DNA of 64,000 nt from Gracilaria gracilis (GCA_030374805.1 JARGSG010000200.1:62001-126000); one strand, 5' to 3'; positions 43,078-55,983 are shown, counted from the stretch's first letter. Numbers and translations are program-made. Notes: generated by a model from the letters alone, not told the origin.

Positions 43078-43928
43078 TGTGGAGCAACGCCTTTGGCGTG
43101 AAAAGCGCAAGCATACGAAGATGTTTGGAGTCTTCCCCTTGACAGGGCAGCACAGAGAACGTAGCACTCCGGGAATGACACAACTAAGCCGGGTGTAAAT
43201 CCGAGGTCAAACCACCACGACAAGAGTCGGAGCGTGAGGCTGATTAGTGGTCGGTAGAGATCCACTTGTTCACACGGTCACGAGATGAGTCCTCGAAAGA
43301 GAGTAGCACGGCCACGACAAGGTGTCAGAAACGGGCCACTGCGAACAGGGCAAAAAGGCAAACCCAAAAGGGGAGAAAGCAAACCACCAGAGTGGGGGAA
43401 AGAGAGAGAGAATAAAGCAAACCCAATACAGGGGCGAGTATACGACAATAGGTCGAAACGAGACACACAAATAGTCGTTATACTCTGAGCGCCACAAGGG
43501 TGGGTAACTATACGTGAACAACGCAGTCGTCACTCCACTTGGAGGTGAACAATCCGCGAAGGCGTGATAGTTAGAGCCAGAAGCTCTTGCTTGGCAAGGG
43601 GCAATTTACTTGGGGGAGCGATGCTCAACCCTCTAAGTACTGAGCTCGGCGCACCACTGACAGTGGGTGCGCCGGGCAAAATAATCTATAAAATATCTAA
43701 GTAAATACAGCAATGCTGGGTGCACTGCCTCTGGCATATCCGTGCTACACGTGTGCTATTCACACCCGCTAAGCGGCGCCTCGAGCCGTGCAATCCACGT
43801 GTACATGTGTAGAAATTACCTCCGCGAGGCGACACGCTAATAGCGGTGTAGCTCATATATATCTACTAACGCATGATGCGGAAATTAACTAAGTACCTCA
43901 AATCGCCTCCAAAGAGTGTTGTCCTTCA
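43078..43928 (-). repeat. Gypsy-3 3' LTR
   Basis: 851 bp. The short frames that occur in both LTR copies (for example 43270-43533) are LTR sequence, not genes. Confidence 0.94.
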
Positions 43929-44223
43929 TATCCCCCTCCTTAAGAGTGAGTCACGCCGTCGCGATGGCGGGTCGAACTCCCAAGCGTGGGCATAAAAGCA
44001 CATCCCCGAAGTCTTCGGATTCCATCTCGCCTTGCGAAGACCAAGTCACTACCACTCCAAAGTGCAAACCTCGCTCCAGCGACGACCATTCCTGTTCACA
44101 ACAGTCTGCTTCTCGCTCTCGCGGTGTTACTACCAACCTCCCTGTTCCTCGAGTGCCTGCTTCGTCTTCTCCCACTTCTCAACTTCCTTCTAGGTGGGCT
44201 AGCTTCTTCCGCTTCGGGGCGTG

Positions 44224-46515
44224 TTATCCCACTTGGGCGTTGACAATTGTCGCCAGGAGACCCGTGAGAGTACGCCGATGGTACTGCACCACTTTCGATC
44301 GTGGGAGATGCTCGATTGGCTCATCCGAGTCAGCCTCGGGTCCGTAGCCGTACCAACGTACGAGATACTGTATGTACCCCAACGGGTGGTATGAGTGTTC
44401 CACTATGTGGTCGACTACGAGCTCCTGTCGGAAGACTTCCCGGCCTTGCCGTGTGATTACGACATTCTGCTTCGGAGAGCTCTCCGGCGGCTTCACCGTG
44501 TGTGGCACTGCGTCGGTGCTCCGGTTGGACCGTGTTGTGTCCAACAAGGTTGGCGGCACTGTCCATTCGCGGTGTGGTCCCCTACTTGGGTCGATTGTCA
44601 CGCGTCTCGCGGTGTCGGTGTTCCCGATGCCTTGGTTTGGTAGAGTTCCTTCTCCCGCGAGAGTCCCAAGTGGGCGTACCGCAAGTTTGCATTGTAGCGA
44701 CAGTCTCGACGGAGTTGGGTGGGTCGTCGAAGGTGCTCGCGTCAACGGTAACCCTGATTGAACCGGCCTCGCCGTGGTGGCACGTGACGTTGTCAACGGG
44801 TGGCCGTCATTGGTCTGCACCGTGGCGTGTTCCGCCTCCGTATGCACGGGAGGTGTCAGCTCGGTTTTTCGACGTGGTTCGCTCGCTGAGCTGATCTCCC
44901 TTACAGGTGTAGTCCGTGTGCTACGGTTGGCACTTCCCTGCTGGGCCTTTAGCGACGTGTCCACGGTGTGGCCCGCCTCAGGCGTGTTGGGCGACTTAGT
45001 CTCAGACGTCTCTCCTCCGTCCTGGACGTGCGAGCTCAACGGCGCCTTAGGCGGTATTTCCACTCCGTTATGCGGCGTAGTCACTCCAGGCGCGCTATGA
45101 GGCGTAGGGAACGGCTTCGCCGGTAACGACTGAGTCTCGTCGGTCTTGTCCCGCACGGCGGTAGTGTTTGGTGGCGATTTCGCTTCTGCGTTGATGCGCG
45201 GCGACCTTGACAAGACGCCGGACTCCCGAGAGGGCTTTGATTGCGCATTAGCGGTGTCTCTCTTCCGTGCCACACGGAGTTCCTCACGCGACAGCGCGGA
45301 AGCATGACGATCAACGAGTCCCTTCCCCTCCTTAGATGGAGCGACATGGGGAGTGGGTGTCAACGCGCCAAGGCGGAGAGTAATTACGCCAGGCGGCGGG
45401 GCTTCAGACAGCGAAGCACCAGGGCGCGTAGAGTCCGATAACATCGGCAAATCCGAGAGTCCCCTATTAGGGTGTGGTACCTCCCTAGGGCGGTCGATCG
45501 GGGGTGGGTCCGGTGTGTCCGTAGTGTTCGTTTCCGCTTCTGCGGTAGAATTTCCACTTGATGGGTCGTTTCCCGCAGGCGGGGGTGCAAAAACCACGCG
45601 ATCTCGGGAAACGCGTTCGTGTTGCTGACCCATCTCTACTACGACAGTGTCGGATTCCACAGCAATTGTCGTGAAGGGACCGTCGGCGACGGATGAGAGC
45701 TTGTGGCGTTTCTCCTTGCCTGGGTTCCAATACTCCTTACGGATGAACACATAGTCCCCTTCCTTAAGGGCGGGTGGTCTTCGAGGGGCTCGCTCATCGA
45801 AATCACGCTTATATGCGGCTTGTGACCGGGCCATTGACCGTTGTGCTGCAGGGACCAGCTTGGTAAGCCATGTCTTCCAGATTTCCCTGTATCCCTTCGT
45901 CGAAGGAAATTGATCCAGCGTTGGCTGTGCTTCGAGCGCCACGGGCGGTGGGGTGCAAGACAGCACCAATTGAAATGGAGTCAATCCCGTAGTACGGTGT
46001 ACCTGAGTGTTGTATGCGAATGTCAACGCATCGGTGAACAGGTCCCACGTGGTGGGGTGATCGGCTAAGTATGAACGGAGTGCTGCTAACAGCGTCCGGT
46101 TAAACCGTTCAGCCTGCCCATTATACTGGGGGTGGTAGGTTGTCGTGGAGAGATTCTTGACATCCAGAATTCTGCATACATCCCCGAAGAACCTGGAGGC
46201 AAACTGTTTACCGTTGTCGGAGAGTAGATTCACCGGTGGACCGCAGACGAAGGCCCAATGGGTGACGAATGCTTGCGCAACCGTCAATGACGTCATTCTC
46301 CGTAATGGTACGGTACGAACGAGCTTCGAGAAACGATCCGTGATCACGAGTAGAAGTTTGTTACGCCGCTTAGTAGCGAGGAACGGTCCCAAAATATCGA
46401 TGGCTACGAATTCCAGGCGCGATCTTGGGGGAAGAGCTTCAACTTGGTCGCATGGCGGCGACGCTTGACCCGATTCCGAGCACACTCGAGACAGAACCGC
46501 ACAGTTGCGTAGCAA
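44224..46515 (-). pseudogene. Gypsy-3 integrase core and chromodomain
   Basis: Integrase catalytic core: EFVAIDILGPF, NLLSDNGKQFASRF, TYHPQYNGQAERFNRT (D, D, E present). GPY/F-like region: LKEGDYVFIRKEYW. About 350 residues rich in P, S and T follow. The C-terminal chromodomain-like part is VVDHIVEHSYH and QYLVRWYGYGPEADSDEPIE. The frame is shifted by one base from the preceding ORF at a CCCCC run near 46427-46431. The long disordered tail before the chromodomain is unusual. Confidence 0.88.
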
Positions 46516-47243
46516 TCCACAGCCATTGCTGGCCAGTAGAATTTCCTTCGCAATGTAAGGTACAGTTTCCGTCCTCCGACGTGACCACTAAATTTGGCAT
46601 AGTGTGATAAATGTAACACTCGAGATTGTAGGGCGTGTGGCACCACTATTTGTGGGTTTCTAGTTACCGTGCGAACGAGATATCCAATATCATTCACCCG
46701 AAAGGGAAGATCAGCTCCTCCATTGAGTTGCGCCCGAATCTTCGTGCAGTAGAGGTCGCTGAATTGCTCTCTAACCATCTCCTCCGTTGTAACGCGTACG
46801 AAGTTCTCTGGTAGGGGGTTCGCACTTTCGCTGACAGCGAGTAGGTCATCCAGTTCCTGGTCAAAATCCAGTTCGTCGGGCCATTCCTCTTCGATATCAT
46901 CCAGTTCACCTGCGGTGTAGTCGTCAACTGCGAAGCAGGGTATTTCCTCGTCATCGACGGCTAACGCTTCCCCTGTGGTGGGTAGGGGAGAAAGGGCGTC
47001 GGCTTGTGTATTGTTGGCGCCCTTCTTGTAGGCGACGTCGAAGTCGAACTCTGCAAGACGCAGTCTCCAACGCATTAGGCGGCCTGAAGGCTCCGATATG
47101 GAGAGTAGCCATCTCAATGATGAGTGATCCGTGTAAACGGTGAAATGAGCGCCCATGAGGTAGGGGCGTAGTGTGCATAAAGCCCACACTACTGCAAGAG
47201 ATTCCTTCTGCGAGACGGAGTAATTCTTCTCATGCACGTTCAA
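46404..47243 (-). pseudogene. Gypsy-3 RNase H and integrase zinc domain
   Basis: RNase H: NYSVSQKESLAVVWAL, HFTVYTDHSSLRWLL, NNTQADALSPL. Integrase HHCC region: HLSHYAKFSGHVGGRKLYL and RFCLECARN. It joins the RT frame through a one-base deletion near a CCACCCC run at about 47285. Confidence 0.88.
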
Positions 47244-49480
47244 CGAACGGGACCAGTACCCGATTGGCTTGCGTTCCCCCTCTGGGGTGGTTGAAATAAG
47301 GCGCAGCCTACCTGGTAGTCACTAAAATCCGTGTCCACGGTATATGAAAGTCCCGGTCTCGGTAGTGACAATACTGGTGCCGTGGTTACAGCCTCTTTGA
47401 GAGAGGTAAAGGCTTCCGTCTGAGTAGACGTGAATGAGTCCAACGTAGGCGGTTGACCCTTCCGCAGGAGCGCGTTGAGAGGTGCCGCAATGTCCGCGAA
47501 GTTGGGAATAAACCGTCTATAGACGTTGACTAATCCTAGAAAGGATCTCAGTTCAGTCTGGGTAGTCGGTTCCGTGGCCTGTTTCAGCGACTTCACACGA
47601 GCTTCCTCGATCATGACACGTCCTGGACGGATTATGTGACCCAGGTACTTGACCGTATCCGTGAAGAATTCGCATTTCCTCAGCTTGAGTGTCACTCCGG
47701 CGTCCCGCAACGTGGCCATTATGTCTCTCACATGTGTGAGGTGATCATCCAGATTATCTGAGAATACAATGACGTCGTCAAGGTAGACGAGACAAGTACG
47801 CCACTTGAAGCAGGCCAGTAGGATATCAATAGCACGCTGAAAAGTAGCGAGAGCATTGGTTAAACCAAAGGGCATTCGTTTAAAACGGTAGAGGCCAGAG
47901 TGGCAGACAAACGCTGTCTTGTCCTGATCCTGCCTCCTCACTGGAACCTGCCAGTATCCCCAGTTAGCATCCAATGCCGTGAATACAGTAGCATTTCCGA
48001 GAGAATCGATGTATTCATCCATACGTGGAATAGGGTACACGTCCTTGACGGTAAGAGCGTTTAGACGACGATAATCGATACAGAAGCGCCAGGAACCATC
48101 CCGTTTCGGAGCCAGTACCACTGGTGATGCCCACGGCGAATGTGCCGGTTCTATAACTCCTGCACAGAGCATCTCGTCTACCTGAAATTGCTCTTCTTCT
48201 CTGGCCTTGGGCCCTGCCCTGTACGGATGTTGGGCTACTGGCCGAGAGTTCGGAAGGAGATCAATCCGGTGTTCCGTGGTATTTATCTCTCCGAGAGAAC
48301 CATCCCATATTGTAATGAATTCACGAAGCATATCGCGCAGTCGTTTGCGGTGTGTCTCCGGAACATGTCCGAGGTCGAGTTCTTCCAATTCCTTCACTGG
48401 GTCCAATTGGTTGTAACTCGTCGGAACGCGTGTCTTCTCTGTCTCTACACGTGACTGACCCGAAGAACTCGGCGACGGAGGTGATTGAGATACCGACTCC
48501 TCCCCCTCCTTAGAGTGAACGATTCGGAGCACATCGGCAGCAGTCATCTTTGTAGGTACCAACGCAGTTGGATGCGGCATAACCGAGCCAATTACTTGGT
48601 TCTTCACCAGACACTGGGTTGTTTTGCCTAGATTGGCTATCAGCACGTAAAACGGATTATCCGGTTCCACCAGGACCACTCCATTAGCAACGGCAAGAGA
48701 ATACTTATCGTACAACGACGGCAATGGCTGGAAGATTCGTAAACCGTGTTGACGAGAATTCACCTGTACCCAGATTTGAGACTCTGGAGGCACGCGTGTC
48801 GCGGAGGCAACACAAAGCTTTATAGATTTCCGAGAACTTGGTGGTGCTTCCTGCGCCGCAGGTAGAGGTACATGCTTCTTGGAGGCATGCCTCAAAGGAC
48901 GACGAACAATCGGTACGGACGAACCATCTTCCATTTCAACACGCCTCTGGCGGGGCCTAATGGCATCGACAAAGCGGTCGCAAAAGTCACAACCAAAAAT
49001 GACTGGGGCGGCCAGGGACCGACAAACGACAAAGTCGAGCTTCACCACGCATGAGCCCAAGCGGATTACCAACTCGATGTATCCTACCGTTGACAACGGG
49101 TTGTTATTCGCGTCAGCGACGTCAGGAATGTCGCCACGGCGAATGTGTGACGGCAAGGCGGGTGGCAATGATGTCTCAACAAAGAAGTTCGGACCTGCGC
49201 CTGTATCTTATACAGTGAGATAACGCACCATAAACTGGGGTGAAAGGCCATGGTCGGCATACACCTTGTAATTGCGTTTGACCATCACCATAACTCTATC
49301 CGGGAACCGGTTATTTCTTACCCGTATCCACGGTCGCCGAAGAACACCAAGGTGTTCTGAGTTCACGTCTTCGACGGCCTGTTTCCTTGAGAGGATTCGG
49401 ACTTGGGAGCGAGGCAGGGACGCCTCGGGCGCCTTCAGCCTCAACTCTGAGGGCGCCTCTCCAAGAGAGGAGACTCTCAC
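47240..49480 (-). pseudogene. Gypsy-3 protease and reverse transcriptase
   Basis: From 49480 the frame leads into the protease motif DTGAGPNFF. An in-frame TAA lies immediately before this motif (about 49207-49205). RT is intact to the end: SPWASPVVLAPKRDG, FCIDYRRLNALT, ALDANWGYWQVPV, CLVYLDDVIVFSDN (canonical YLDD), KYLGHIIRPG. This RT has the normal YxDD box, unlike Gypsy-1, Gypsy-2 and presumably Gypsy-4. Confidence 0.88.
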
Positions 49481-49536
49481 AATTAGTTTTTCTGAGCAGA
49501 TTCCGCCTGAGGCGTGTGCTCAGTGTTCTGAACCAT

Positions 49537-51672
49537 TTATGCCTGGACCCCAGCGGCAGAAGCGTCCGCAGTAGCGGTTGAATTTCTTTCGAGAGGGGCA
49601 CGGGGGTGAGAGGTCACCATGTTCTGGGCAATCGGAGCCGCAATTGTGCGTGGAATATCCATCTTCGCGCGGATGTACGATGCCATCGGAACAGAAGCCT
49701 TCTTTACAGGTGAGAGGGATTCGTAGTTGGCAATGACTTGTGCCCATTCACGCATGGTTAAAACGCACTGCGGAGAAGTATGCCCTCGCGTATAGCAGAG
49801 ATGACAGATCAATCCAACAATGGCATTGACGTTCCGAGTATTCGAGAATCGCACCGCTGGGCGGGATGCTTGCCAGCCAGGCCGTGAAGCCCGGGTTCCA
49901 CCGTTCTTATATGACAGTCGAGGGGGTCGAACTCGGTTCGAATCTGCATACAGCAGTGTATCGTCCGGAACCGTTTGAAACGAGGCATCCGTGGTTGAGG
50001 GAAGCTCCGTTGTCGGGATTGAAAGCACGTCGCTACGGGCAAAGTGCACCTGATAATACTCCTTATTGCAGTGTTGCTCAGCCAGCATTGACGCCGACGG
50101 GGTTCCCGATTCCCACATCAACGCTTTAGCGGACTTCAACCGGGTACCCGGGACTCGTGCGCGTAGCGCGTCGCCTTCGGCGCGTGCATACTGCACCAGT
50201 TCCAAGTACGTAAGCTTACGGTTCTCTTTACGGCGACGGGCCACTAAGGTCCGTATAGTCGGGTCTAGTCCATCAACGAACATGGTACAACGCTCTTGAG
50301 CGGAATAAACATTGCCACAACGGTGGAAGGCCTTATTCAGGCGCACCGAGTAATCGGTTTCCGTTTGGCCAGGGCGTTTTTTGGTGTCTCTCAGAGCGAG
50401 GATAGCTGACTGGATGGCGTCACCAGTGGCATAGGACCTCAGTAGATACTGAACTGCTACAGGCCAGCAAGTAACCCCTCCTTCAGAGGCGCGAGATGAA
50501 CCTCTTACAGAGTTGTACTGATCTTCTGCAAGTCCACGTAGAAAATAGGGCAGCGCGACAAACGCCTGTCCTTCATTCACCCCAAGGATGTCGGCTTCTG
50601 CTACAAAGCGTGTTAGGAAATCCAACACCAAGATGGGATCATCGCCTGTAAACAGTTGATTACGGAGCGACATCTGCATCCGTTTGATACAGTCTTTGAC
50701 CTTCCCCGTCCCACGGGGAGTTCTATCCAATGAGGAGTCCTCCAAACGGTAATACCGGTATGACAACAGCTTCTTGTAGAGCAGATTGGTAGGCTTCAAC
50801 TCTTTTAATCTAGAGTGCTTCCTTCCCTTCGAGCGGGCGCGTATCACACCTTGGGTGGCTGATGACGGCTTTGACCGTGACGAACGCTCACGAGGGGCTT
50901 CTTCTACCGACGAGTCGGACGAATCAGACCCGGTTGACCGGCGTGAAGAAAGAGAGGATGCTGACGAATCAGAGTCGTAGTTCTTCCGCTCCTTGCGTGC
51001 TTTGGATCCACTGAACTTCTTGTCCCGGTGTGAAACGGCAACCGGCTCAGCCGTGCGATTGGCTCCAATCAGGACGGTTTGTTCCACCGTTTCTAAACCG
51101 GCGCGGAGACGAGTAAACTTCTCAGCCACGTCCTCCACAAAAATTAGCGGGTCCTCCGAAAGCTTCCAAGAGGGAGTTGACATCACCACGCAATACGCGG
51201 AGATCCTCAGAAAAGTCCTGCAAAGCAGTGTCATCCACCTTCTTTCGAGGTAGCGAAAACTCCTTAGCAAAGGTAACATGGCAGCCCGCGTGGAGCGGAG
51301 CTGCTCTTCCACAGTTAAGTGGGGGGTGTCATTGACAGTAGGCCTTAGAAGTGCCTCCGAAGTGGGAGCTACGAAAGGGATCGTAACTCCTACGATAGGA
51401 GCGGGACCAGCAACGGCAGGAGCCGGTCCATCACCTCGATGAGGGTTGATCAACGACGTGGGCAGAAGTCGAGTGGTCGTCGGCACAGCTTCAGTAGCCG
51501 GCATCTCTTCGGTCCGGGACCGTGAACGGGTGGGGATCCGTGACGGAAGTGGCGGATCCGATCTTCCAGTCTGACTGCGTGTCATCGGACGATCTGATAT
51601 CGTCATGACCAGAACAACCGTACAATGGCAAAATCGACAGCCAATTGGCTGGGACTTCCAGTGAACTTCCAA
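49537..51672 (-). CDS. Gypsy-3 gag
   Basis: Frame of 711 codons. An N-terminal proline/threonine-rich part, then a serine/aspartate-rich linker (YDSDSSASSLSSRRS). The retrotransposon gag domain is in the C-terminal half (MQMSLRNQLFTGDDPILVLD, AFVALPYFLRGLAEDQY, RPGQTETDYSVRLNKAF). A CCHC knuckle CHLCYTRGHTSPQC is near the end. Pol lies in another frame downstream, as in many gypsy elements. The frame is intact. Confidence 0.85.
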   Translation of the reverse strand: MEVHWKSQPIGCRFCHCTVVLVMTISDRPMTRSQTGRSDPPLPSRIPTRSRSRTEEMPATEAVPTTTRLLPTSLINPHRGDGPAPAVAGPAPIVGVTIPFVAPTSEALLRPTVNDTPHLTVEEQLRSTRAAMLPLLRSFRYLERRWMTLLCRTFLRISAYCVVMSTPSWKLSEDPLIFVEDVAEKFTRLRAGLETVEQTVLIGANRTAEPVAVSHRDKKFSGSKARKERKNYDSDSSASSLSSRRSTGSDSSDSSVEEAPRERSSRSKPSSATQGVIRARSKGRKHSRLKELKPTNLLYKKLLSYRYYRLEDSSLDRTPRGTGKVKDCIKRMQMSLRNQLFTGDDPILVLDFLTRFVAEADILGVNEGQAFVALPYFLRGLAEDQYNSVRGSSRASEGGVTCWPVAVQYLLRSYATGDAIQSAILALRDTKKRPGQTETDYSVRLNKAFHRCGNVYSAQERCTMFVDGLDPTIRTLVARRRKENRKLTYLELVQYARAEGDALRARVPGTRLKSAKALMWESGTPSASMLAEQHCNKEYYQVHFARSDVLSIPTTELPSTTDASFQTVPDDTLLYADSNRVRPPRLSYKNGGTRASRPGWQASRPAVRFSNTRNVNAIVGLICHLCYTRGHTSPQCVLTMREWAQVIANYESLSPVKKASVPMASYIRAKMDIPRTIAAPIAQNMVTSHPRAPLERNSTATADASAAGVQA

Positions 51673-51767
51673 ATGGAGACAAGGGCAAAAGGACTAACCT
51701 CGCAACGAGTAAATTTACGAGTGAATCTTCCGACAAAAACTAAAAGCGTCTAAGTCGGGAGACCACT

Positions 51768-52618
51768 TGTGCAGCAACGCCTTTGGCGGAAAAAGCGCTA
51801 GCTTACGAAGACGTTCGGAATCTTCCCCTCGACAGGGCAGCACAACGAATGAAGCACTCCGGGAATGACATAACTAAGCCGGGTGTAAATCCGAGGTCAA
51901 ACCACCACGACAAGCGTTGGAGCGTGAGGCTGATTAGTGGTCGGTAGAGATCCACTTGTTCACACGGTCACGAGATGAGTCCTCGAAAGAGAGTAGCACG
52001 GCAACGACAAGGTGTCGGAAACGGGCCACTGCGAACAGGGCAAAAAGGCAAACCCAAAAGGGGAGAAAGCAAACCACCAGAGTGGGGGAAAGAGAGAGAG
52101 AATAAAGCAAACCCAATACAGGGGCGAGTATACGACAATAGGTCGAAACGAGACACACAAATAGTCGTTATACTCTGAGCGCCACAAGGGTGGGTAACTA
52201 TACGTGAACAATGCAGTCGTCACTCCACTTGGAGGTGAACAATCCGCGAAGGCGTGAGAGTTAGAGCCAGAAGCTCTTGCTTGGCAAGGGGCAATTTACT
52301 TGGGGGAGCGATGCTCAACCCTCTAAGTACTGAGCTCGGCGCACCACTGACAGTGGGTGCGCCGGGCAAAATAATCTATAAAATATCTAAGTAAATACAG
52401 CAATGCTGGGTGCACTGCCTCTGTCATATCCGTGCTACACGTGTGCTATTCACACCCGCTAAGCGGCGCCTCGAGCCGTTCAATCCACGTGTACATGTGT
52501 GGAAATTACCTCCGCGAGGCGACACGCTAATAGCGGTGTAGCTCATATATATCTACTAACGCATGATGCGGAAATTAACGAAGTACCTCAAATCGCCTCC
52601 GAAAAGTGTTTTCCCTCA
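51768..52618 (-). repeat. Gypsy-3 5' LTR
   Basis: 851 bp; near-identical to 43078-43928, with most differences in the first 100 bp on the plus strand. Confidence 0.94.
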
Positions 52619-52623
52619 ATAAA

Positions 52624-52960
52624 TATCTAAAATACCCTGAGACGCTACAAAAGAAATGGTTACATCATTTGAACGTTTTGCAGAAAACTGAGCCGTATCA
52701 CCCTAAGGTTTTGGGCTTCAAAGCGGCATTGAAGGAGAAAGGAAAGCAATCCTCTGATATCGTGGATTCCATCGCACATATTCTACTCACATTTAGGGTA
52801 GAAACGCATTTTAACGGAAAGTAACACTTAGTATGGAGGGATGGATCAGAAAAAATTCTTTGTCTGGACCTTAAAGCTGCTGGTAAACGGTATACCCTTT
52901 CAATGGAGGCAAAAACATTTGAGATGATATACATGTTTGTTACAAAAAGGAGGTAACTTT
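52624..52960 (+). pseudogene. Degenerate fragment related to 12640-12850
   Basis: Readable blocks: YPETLQKKWLHHLNVLQKT, EPYHPKVLGFKAALKEK, then after a stop VWRDGSEKILCLDLKAAGKR and YTLSMEAKTFEMIYM. The two-block match with 12640-12850 shows a common ancestor. It begins right at the Gypsy-3 insertion site, so the gene was open to the left before the insertion. No family recognised. Confidence 0.4.
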
Positions 52961-54561
52961 CAAAATTTTGATTGGAGACACAGTATTGTTTTGCTGTGTT
53001 TCAAAGTAAATAGATATCTATATCCTTATCCTCGTCAATTCTTGTCGGGGAGAGTAAGACAAAAGGGCTAGTTTGCTTATTTACCGCAGCTCCTTGGGTT
53101 TTCTTTTCGCTCCGTCAGCGAGAGAGTGGATTGGAGACAGGCATATCACGTGAAGGCAAGGTGAACGTGCCCATGGACATACTTATATGACCAGTTGTGA
53201 GCGTACACGATCAGCTGCATTTTGTGATCTTGGGATGTTGTACTTTCTAGTAGATGTTTGTCAGAAATAGTGAGGAACTCTGATTCAAGTGAATATTAGA
53301 ACATAAAGACGGCATCCCATGTTCTCAACATGATCTGCGTTATTCAGAATATTACTGTATTTTGAGCATTCTAAAGCAAAAATGGTTAAAAAGCATGAAA
53401 CACTTGGTTTTCAAGAAAGATTGACTTTTTCCGCAACTACGCAAGAGCTTCGCATAAACAAGGAATCTTTGTCTTGAAAAACTTACTGAAAACGGCTTCC
53501 TTTGCCCCAAAATCTGCTTGCCGAACAAGCTCTTGAAGTGTAAGGAATGCCGTTAACCTTACAAATCAACTAGAAAAACACGTAAGAAGGCGCCAGGGAA
53601 CAGCGGTAAAATCGTTATATAACTAGAACGTCAAAATTTTGCATGTGAGATAGATTAAAGCGTGTCGTGCTTTTTCAGAGAATGCAACCCAGTGCTATAC
53701 TAGACACAATAATGAAACATTTCGCTCTATTTAGATTGGGGCGTCTGACAGAGTATTTGTAGTGCCTACACTGTAGGATTGTTGAATATGTTGAATTCTT
53801 CGTGCACATGTTGCACAGTAAGATCGACAACTTTTGTTGCTAACTTTCACTTGTTGTCAGCGCTGACAATGTCCAAACTATGTTGTAGTGAAGAGTTGTG
53901 ACTATTGAATGCAAAAGTTAAAATATAAATATGTAGCTCTACGAGCAGCAGATATAAAGATAAGAAAAATTTTTAATTTTCCTATTAGGCGAAAGAGTTA
54001 GAACGGTTCTTATTTTCAACTTTTATGAGTTTTTGGCCCGTTTTACTAGTTTTTGAATCGCAGTGCAATGGAATCCGGAACTTCTATATAAGACATATTT
54101 TTCTACCCTATTGAGCGTAGTTTAAACATTAATAATTTATTTGCTAATGTTGCTCAGAATACCGTGCATGTAAGATACAAATCAGCAAAAGACGTAACAT
54201 GCACATTTTCAAATATGTGCCCGCGTGAGCTTTCAGATAACTACGAGTCAACTTTCCAGGAAACATAATGAAAGTCACATCTCTGACAATGTAAAGAAAA
54301 TGCCGAGTTGAACCAATTTTTCGCAATATGTCTTACAGTGTCAATGGAAGGTTTTGTTGTGCTTCCTGATTAAACACTTGCCGCATTTTTAGAATAACTT
54401 AGGGGCGTTCTATAAGTTTACTCAATCAAGAAATGAACATTGGCAACAACCAATAAACCAATTGAGAAAGAACACGTAAAATACGTATCGTTTCCCAGTT
54501 TCTCTCCGTCTGGAGCTTCCGGTGTTTCCCAGACAAACACGCCCACGGAAAAACCCGATGC
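52961..54561. other. AT-rich intergenic, no gene supported
   Basis: No convincing frame. The right end would be the promoter region of the gene at 54562. Confidence 0.45.
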
Positions 54562-55983
54562 ATGATCTCCTCAACAGCAACCAACAAACCATCCCACTTC
54601 AAGTTTAGCCATTTTGCCATGGCAAACACTAACAAATCATCACCTTCGCACAATGAACAGCCGGCACCAGAGCATACCGAAGCTACGAAACAAACTTTCA
54701 ACATGCCAGAACTATCCCAAGCTTGTCTTCATACAATGTCAGACAAAGTACCGCAAAACATTTCCGAGGCTAACCGCATTCTTCGTGAGGCCAACTTTGA
54801 CAACATTCACTGCAAGCTTGCGCTCAAAGCCCTGCACATTCTTGGAGCTCGAAACGCGAAACTGACAATCAAAAGAACCATACTAGCTGCAAAAATGGTC
54901 CAACGACAATGCAGTCTTAAGGCTGTTTGTGACATAATTGATGGCACATGTGACTTCAGTACACCAATATATGCGCGATTGAACAGTTTGCAGACGACCA
55001 CCGTGCGAATAACAAAACGCGACGGCACTGAAAATACCGTTAGGTGGGTCAAAGGAGATATGCCAGTATTTAGCGACGGAGAGGTGGTTATTGGAGAGCC
55101 AATTAATCTTTAACACAATACGGCTGCATTCCTTGAAGGACGGAGACCAGCGTTTGAAGCCAGTGAGTACTGTAGATTGCTCCATGTTCTCAGTGATGCC
55201 CGCATGACAGCGACACGTCAGAAACTGATGCACTGGTTGTCCAGAGAAGAACGCGACGCCCCAACCGAAGATCCATGGACCCTATCGATCGCACCGCTTT
55301 TCAACGATGCCGCATTTACACCGGAACCTGTCCGTAGCCTATCTGGTGGTGTAACTTTTTGTGATATTGAGTCAATAGTGCCCTATAAGCGTCCGCATTT
55401 ACGGGATGCAGGGTTTCTGAAACGGAAGTACGGAGAGTTTAAAAGCCAGTATGGAAATTCTATGAGTCGATTTGAAGCTCCAGGACAGGGCGATTCGGAT
55501 GCATTTGCTAGGTTTGCGGACGGCAAGACGTACTTATTGTATGGAAACTGTTATTTGAAACAGCCTCCATTGCTGGCTCCGTTGGCTACACGAGCATTGA
55601 AGTCGGATGCGCAAAGGGAAGAAGGAGTTGGAGCAGGGGTTCATCCGGAAAAGACGTACTCGAGTACATTGCAACAGTCGCCCTCTAAACGGCAGAAGAT
55701 GGCTAGTAGTGATCGTGTTGTTGGAATAGAAAGTTTAGTGTCCGTTCTGGAGCCCCAGGACAAGGAAGTTGCAAAACAAATTGAGACCGCAGAGAGAGAT
55801 AAACTGGTGTATGAAGCTTTGCAATCTAGGGAAAGGTGGAGTAACGAAGCTTTAACAGCTATCCAGAAAGCTAAAGACATGATGAAGGACGCGTCAAGCG
55901 AAGAGGAGAAAAGTGCGATTCAAGCGACTCTCAGTCGTTCCATCGCAAGCCTTGCAAAAAGACCTCCATCGTCTTGGATTTGA
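54562..55983 (+). pseudogene. Unannotated family A member with one internal stop
   Basis: One frame runs from ATG at 54562 (or 54619) to TGA at 55983, interrupted only by TAA at 55111-55113; about 474 codons. The N-terminal third has a helix-rich part (LALKALHILGARNAKLTIKR) in the place of the SAP-like region of its paralogue at 1-1555. The middle has YCRLLHVLSDARM, DPWTLSIAPLFND, DIESIVPYKRPHLR and SMSRFEAPGQGDSDAF. The last about 70 residues are a likely coiled coil (VAKQIETAERDKLVYEAL). CAA would restore a Gln at the stop. Function unknown. The rest of the frame shows no decay, so the stop may be recent, or the two halves may still be read as one. Confidence 0.65.

Larger units (their letters stand above)
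43078..52618 (-). mobile_element. Gypsy-3: full-length Ty3/gypsy chromovirus, frameshifted
   Basis: The element is 9541 bp with 851-bp LTRs (TGTG.AGCAACGCC to CCCTCA or CCTTCA); target duplication ATAAA at 43073-43077 and 52619-52623. The polypurine tract on the minus strand (AAGGAGGGGGATA) abuts the 3' LTR. The primer-binding site next to the 5' LTR reads TGGTCTCCCGACTTAG on the minus strand. The LTRs differ at a few percent of sites, mostly near one end. Pol is interrupted by two single-base shifts and one stop. Confidence 0.94.

Noticed and set aside
43270..43533. 87-codon frame also present at 51960-52223
   Set aside because: It is LTR sequence of Gypsy-3, so the apparent conservation is that of a repeat.
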